Positions 4,651 through 7,770 of a stretch of DNA of 7,770 bases are shown here, piece after piece. This stretch comes from Candidatus Aegiribacteria sp. (lineage in GTDB: Bacteria > Fermentibacterota > Fermentibacteria > Fermentibacterales > JCC-6). Each line of letters begins with the position of its first letter. Position 1 is the first letter of the stretch. The stretch covers positions 1 through 7,770 of the forward strand of contig JAUVUL010000063.1 of NCBI GenBank assembly GCA_030600975.1, written 5' to 3'. Below the pieces are notes generated by a model. It was not told the origin of the DNA. It saw only the letters and a list, made by a program, of their open reading frames with translations, and ran no database searches. The position numbers were made by a program, and so were the translations under genes.

Positions 4651-5979
4651 TTATTTCTTTCCTTTGAGCCTTATTTTCGTTTGCTCGATGGGTACCGCAA
4701 TTGTTTCTCCGGGGTAAGGTATTCTTGAGTCAGGGTGGAACACTCTACCCACCGTTATCGAAGAACCCTTCTTGAGATCGAATATTGAGTCTATCTTCTC
4801 AAGGGTGTCCTTCTCCCTGGCAAAGAAGAACTTCCAGCCCGGTAACATCAAAGCAGGTGCGCGGCTGAGCTGTTTCATATCTTTGAAACCGTTCACCTCA
4901 GCAAGTCCCTTTGCATCTTTGAAACCGAAGGCTTTCCCGAGCCAGTCCAGGTTGTCCCACTGCTCCATGTTGTACATTGCGGTATAGCACGGAAGAAGTA
5001 TCTGCATTCCCGGCTTCAGTGCAGAGGGATCCTTCAGGTTATTGATGCGGAGCAGTTCGGAAACCGTATGTCCTGTGAGTTCGGCTATCTCCGAGACATC
5101 GTCACCATTCTTCCACTTGTAGTGGATCGTATCATCCTGAAGAGGCCAGGCTCTCATGTGGACCCGTACGTTCTGTCCTGCAAGTGGCTTGAAGCATCTT
5201 GCCACTGCCCGGAAGCCCCTGTGGCGTATTACCAGTGCTTCCAGATTGTTACTTGGCCGGGATTGCGCCTGGACTATTCCATCACCTGAAGTGTAGATGC
5301 GCTTATCAACCTTGAGGCCTCCGGTTCCGTAGGGGGTTTGGAGTTTCGGATCCCACTGAAGTATCTCTACCATCACTTCCGGGATTGGCTTAAGGGTGCG
5401 TCCGTCTATAACCTTGACCCATAGATCGTATTCCTTTTTACCCTCCGTGGGCTTCCAGTCGGGGTGACGCTTCTCAAGTTTCACGCCGCCGATGTGCCTT
5501 CCATCGGCGTACTGGAGGGCTGTGATGTTGAGTGGTACGTCCACCTGGATGTTTGTTTTCGGTACATGCAGGTTGAAGTCGGCGAACTTCTCACGGTCTA
5601 TTCGCAGTCGGGGTATTACAAGGTCGCTCCAGGAAGGGAATTCTATCGTTGTCTCCCTGGAACCTATCACGACTTTATGAGCGCCACGGATGTAGGTGAA
5701 CTTCTCGATATCCTGACCTCCGCTTATCACTACTGGGGGATCGAAGTAGGCGGAACCGTAAGCCTGTGAGGCCGGGTAGTTTTCCTGAACTCCTCCTATG
5801 CTGTCCTGGAATTTCAAGTCTGCGTAGGTGATGCAGAGGGTGGGAAGGACGAGTTTGAGCATTTCCTCCTGCTTGCGGTAGTTGGATTTGATCCGAAGAG
5901 TATCCTCGTGAAGATCGGTGCCGCAGATCCTGAAATCGTACTTGCCGCTCCAGTTGAATGCTTTGTTATTCTGAGCCAT
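4651..5979 (-). CDS. LysM-domain protein with transthyretin-like middle domain
   Basis: The protein is 442 residues from ATG 5979, chosen because GGAGG (5988-5992) lies 8 bases before it; a TTG at 5994 in the same frame overlaps that site and is unlikely. The N-terminal 180 residues are unrecognised, beta-rich, with no signal peptide or membrane segment. Residues about 184-277 resemble a carboxypeptidase-regulatory/transthyretin-like beta sandwich (LWVKVIDGRTLKPIPEVMVE, then YTSGDGIVQ and LVIRHRGFRAV). A clear LysM motif follows at about 285-331 (YKWKNGDDVSEIAELTG, LLRINNL, LKPGMQILLP). A degenerate second copy (about 342-387) and perhaps a third (388-430, ending YPGETIAVP) follow. LysM domains bind N-acetylglucosamine polymers such as peptidoglycan, but also occur in phage-tail-like machines. 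The gene follows the S8 protease with 18 bases between, so they form an operon and may act together. The role is unknown. Confidence 0.75.
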   Translation of the reverse strand: MAQNNKAFNWSGKYDFRICGTDLHEDTLRIKSNYRKQEEMLKLVLPTLCITYADLKFQDSIGGVQENYPASQAYGSAYFDPPVVISGGQDIEKFTYIRGAHKVVIGSRETTIEFPSWSDLVIPRLRIDREKFADFNLHVPKTNIQVDVPLNITALQYADGRHIGGVKLEKRHPDWKPTEGKKEYDLWVKVIDGRTLKPIPEVMVEILQWDPKLQTPYGTGGLKVDKRIYTSGDGIVQAQSRPSNNLEALVIRHRGFRAVARCFKPLAGQNVRVHMRAWPLQDDTIHYKWKNGDDVSEIAELTGHTVSELLRINNLKDPSALKPGMQILLPCYTAMYNMEQWDNLDWLGKAFGFKDAKGLAEVNGFKDMKQLSRAPALMLPGWKFFFAREKDTLEKIDSIFDLKKGSSITVGRVFHPDSRIPYPGETIAVPIEQTKIRLKGKK

Positions 5980-5997
5980 CGTTCTATCCTCCAATCT

Positions 5998-7770
5998 TCA
6001 CTGTATATGAAGGTTGCGAAGAGCAACATTGTTAGTACTCTTTATATTAGTTGACCAGGCACTTCCTCCCGCCGTTGTAGGCGAGGGGTAGATCAGCTGA
6101 TCTGAGACATGAGTCACCTCTGCAAGAAGACAGAAATGTGTAGCACCTGCCGGAGCGCCGATCTCAGCTGCCTGAGGCCTCCAGCTGAACTGGATATCCA
6201 CCTGGTCCATTGCGGGGACAGTTACACCAGTATTCACCAGCTTGTTGTTGCCTGCATCCTCTGCCTCGAACCAGGTACTGGGTGCCGTATGTGGCAGGGT
6301 GTACTTCAGCCTAAGAGTTGCGTTGTTGGCCTGGGTATCGCCCAGGTTCCGTACGGTTACTCTGACGTCGTACGTGGTTCCCCAGACGATATTTGTAGTC
6401 TCGTTATTGGTGCCGGCATCGAAAACGCGGATATCCGGGGCTCCGCAGAAGCAGCCTCCCGGATAGGGTTCCTCGCCGTAGTCGTCGTTTGCAGTCCTTA
6501 TCCAGAGGTCGATATCCACAGGGGCCAGGAGGTGGTCAACCGGGCCGATCATTCGAAGCCTGCCGTGTCCGTACTTGTTCCTCTCATCGGCAATGTATCC
6601 CATCACTTCCGGATTCAGATGGAGGTTGAGTGTATTTGCATACTCTATCAGAAGCGCTTTGACCGTATCCTGGTTGAGTTCAAGATTCAAACCTACCGGA
6701 GCTGGAGAACTGTACTCCTCCAGAAGGCAGGCTATCGCTCCGGCAACAAGTGGTGTTGACATACTTGTCCCGATTTTATCTGTGTATCCGCTTGCCCCAT
6801 CGGAGGCTGCAGATGTGATACCATCGTATTCATTCACAAAGGGGGTTGCGGGGTCATCGGGTGTTCCCCCCACAGCCACTATCTCAGGCTTTATTCTGCC
6901 ATCCAGTGTGGGACCGGCTCCACTGTAGGAAGTAGCCTCTTCACCAGTAGCACTATTAGGAGGATTCACCTTGTTGCATGCCCCAACTGTCAGTATGGAC
7001 TTGCCGCATCCGGTATCGCTCAAGGTACTAACACCTTGAGAAGATCCTGATAGACTTGCCACCCATCCCTGGCTACCGACCCATGCATGATATTCAGCGT
7101 CATCAGTTGCGTCGGGATTGCGGAGTTCGATAGTGAATATATCACCAGTATCCGCATCGTCTACGTATATCCGGATGCCCCTTAGATCTCCTCCTAATTC
7201 AATGTCACGTTCGACCTCGATATCCTTTCCTCCGATGTTACCGTTGTACTGATTAACGGTATCGTCCTGCCAGCCTGAATTACCTCCACCGTGGCTTATC
7301 CTGAAATCCAGAATAGGACCTGCGTACCATATATCCAGCCAGACATCGTAAATCACAGGATTACCCAGGCTGTCAGTCTTTGTAGCAGTCAAATCGAAGT
7401 TCTCTATCGTATTGCCTGAGGCGATCGTTCCTGTCCGGTAGCCAATATCGTTGTCATCGTTGCCGGCTGACCAGACAAGAGATCTGTTATTGAAGGAATT
7501 GACAAGATTATCCCTGGCCAGGTCGAAATCGCTGGATCCGTTGTGCGGCCCCCAGCTTGTGCCCTGACTGACGCTTATCACTATTGGCCTGCCTTGGAAC
7601 TGAGCCGCTTCAAGGCAGAAGTTGATGGCATCGAGAAGGTTATCCTCAAAAGCTGCTCCTGAATTGAGCTCATTCACACTTCCGCGCAACCTGACATATA
7701 CGATCTCTGCCTGAGGCGCAGCTCCACGAACCCTGTTCACGTTGGAGCTGCGCCTCAGGCAGAGATCGTA
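5998..7770 (-). CDS. Subtilisin-like (S8) serine protease, N-terminus missing at window edge
   Basis: The frame runs from the right edge to TGA 5998-6000. Numbering from GTG 7740 (not a real start), the visible part begins with RGAAPQAEIVYV, a strand that normally lies about 20 residues after the catalytic His (HGTH). Asp and His of the triad are therefore outside. The oxyanion Asn is N94 in WSAGN and the nucleophile is S326 in GTSMSTPLVAGAIACLLEEY. Between them, about 105-240 is an inserted beta-rich domain (VWLDIWYAGP to YHAWVG), resembling the jelly-roll insertion of CspABC-type subtilases. After the catalytic domain, DIDLWIRTANDDYGEEPYPG leads to a CARDB-like Ig domain (about 440-565), with Cys430 and Cys432 before it. 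The protein is probably secreted, but the signal region is not visible. The LysM gene follows in the same operon. The last 28 bases of the window are an inverted copy of nearby gene sequence and should not be trusted as coding. Confidence 0.9.
   Translation of the reverse strand, partial: YDLCLRRSSNVNRVRGAAPQAEIVYVRLRGSVNELNSGAAFEDNLLDAINFCLEAAQFQGRPIVISVSQGTSWGPHNGSSDFDLARDNLVNSFNNRSLVWSAGNDDNDIGYRTGTIASGNTIENFDLTATKTDSLGNPVIYDVWLDIWYAGPILDFRISHGGGNSGWQDDTVNQYNGNIGGKDIEVERDIELGGDLRGIRIYVDDADTGDIFTIELRNPDATDDAEYHAWVGSQGWVASLSGSSQGVSTLSDTGCGKSILTVGACNKVNPPNSATGEEATSYSGAGPTLDGRIKPEIVAVGGTPDDPATPFVNEYDGITSAASDGASGYTDKIGTSMSTPLVAGAIACLLEEYSSPAPVGLNLELNQDTVKALLIEYANTLNLHLNPEVMGYIADERNKYGHGRLRMIGPVDHLLAPVDIDLWIRTANDDYGEEPYPGGCFCGAPDIRVFDAGTNNETTNIVWGTTYDVRVTVRNLGDTQANNATLRLKYTLPHTAPSTWFEAEDAGNNKLVNTGVTVPAMDQVDIQFSWRPQAAEIGAPAGATHFCLLAEVTHVSDQLIYPSPTTAGGSAWSTNIKSTNNVALRNLHIQ
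7699..7770. repeat. Perfect 28-bp inverted repeat at the sequence end
   Basis: Bases 7699-7726 are the exact reverse complement of 7743-7770, with a 16-base spacer (7727-7742). The right arm ends at the last base of the window, so it may continue further. It lies inside the protease gene just where the conserved His-containing block should be read, and the residues it encodes do not resemble that block. This looks like a fold-back or chimeric assembly end rather than a biological element. Confidence 0.85.

Noticed and set aside
5979..5994. TTG at 5994 as start of the LysM gene.
   Set aside because: It overlaps the GGAGG that is ideally placed for ATG 5979, and no ribosome binding site precedes it.
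6109..6759. A 216-residue plus-strand open frame inside the protease gene.
   Set aside because: It is fully antisense to a protease with clear conserved motifs, has no ribosome binding site I can see, and its translation resembles no protein family.

Overview
The window looks like a piece of an uncultured bacterial genome, probably a metagenome or single-cell contig. It has strong AGGAGG-type ribosome binding sites, a standard genetic code, mixed base composition and many AGG/AGA arginine codons. No phylum-specific marker is present, so I do not name a taxon. The right-hand edge carries a perfect 28-bp inverted repeat ending at the last base. It interrupts a protease gene where conserved sequence is expected, which suggests a contig end with a fold-back artefact.

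Left part (1-2642, plus strand): the 3' part of an unrecognised gene is followed by an AT-rich regulatory region with a good sigma-70-type promoter, repeated operator-like motifs and a perfect Shine-Dalgarno. These lead into a compact three-gene operon. It encodes an HTH-Panacea (DUF4065) antitoxin, a RelE/ParE-like toxin, and a DUF6508 protein whose start overlaps the toxin stop. The toxin's ATG has no good ribosome binding site. An 8-codon minicistron with its own GGAGG ends exactly on that ATG, which suggests translational coupling.

Middle part (2645-3571, minus strand): tail-to-tail with the toxin operon, separated by only 2 bp, lies a sulfur-binding-domain/HNH endonuclease of the phosphorothioate-DNA-dependent restriction type. 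No dnd or ssp modification genes are visible, as expected for a stand-alone type IV restriction enzyme. Together with the toxin-antitoxin operon this makes a small defence-flavoured island.

Right part (3572-7770, minus strand): a small single-RRM RNA-binding protein gene has a hairpin terminator behind it. Its leader holds five consecutive perfect short stem-loops within about 118 bases, stopping just before the Shine-Dalgarno. This is the most unusual non-coding structure in the window and a candidate autoregulatory RNA element. Further upstream is a non-coding region with several inverted repeats, then a two-gene operon. That operon encodes a subtilisin-like (S8) protease, truncated at the window edge, with an inserted beta-rich domain and a CARDB-like tail, followed by a LysM-domain protein with a transthyretin-like middle domain.
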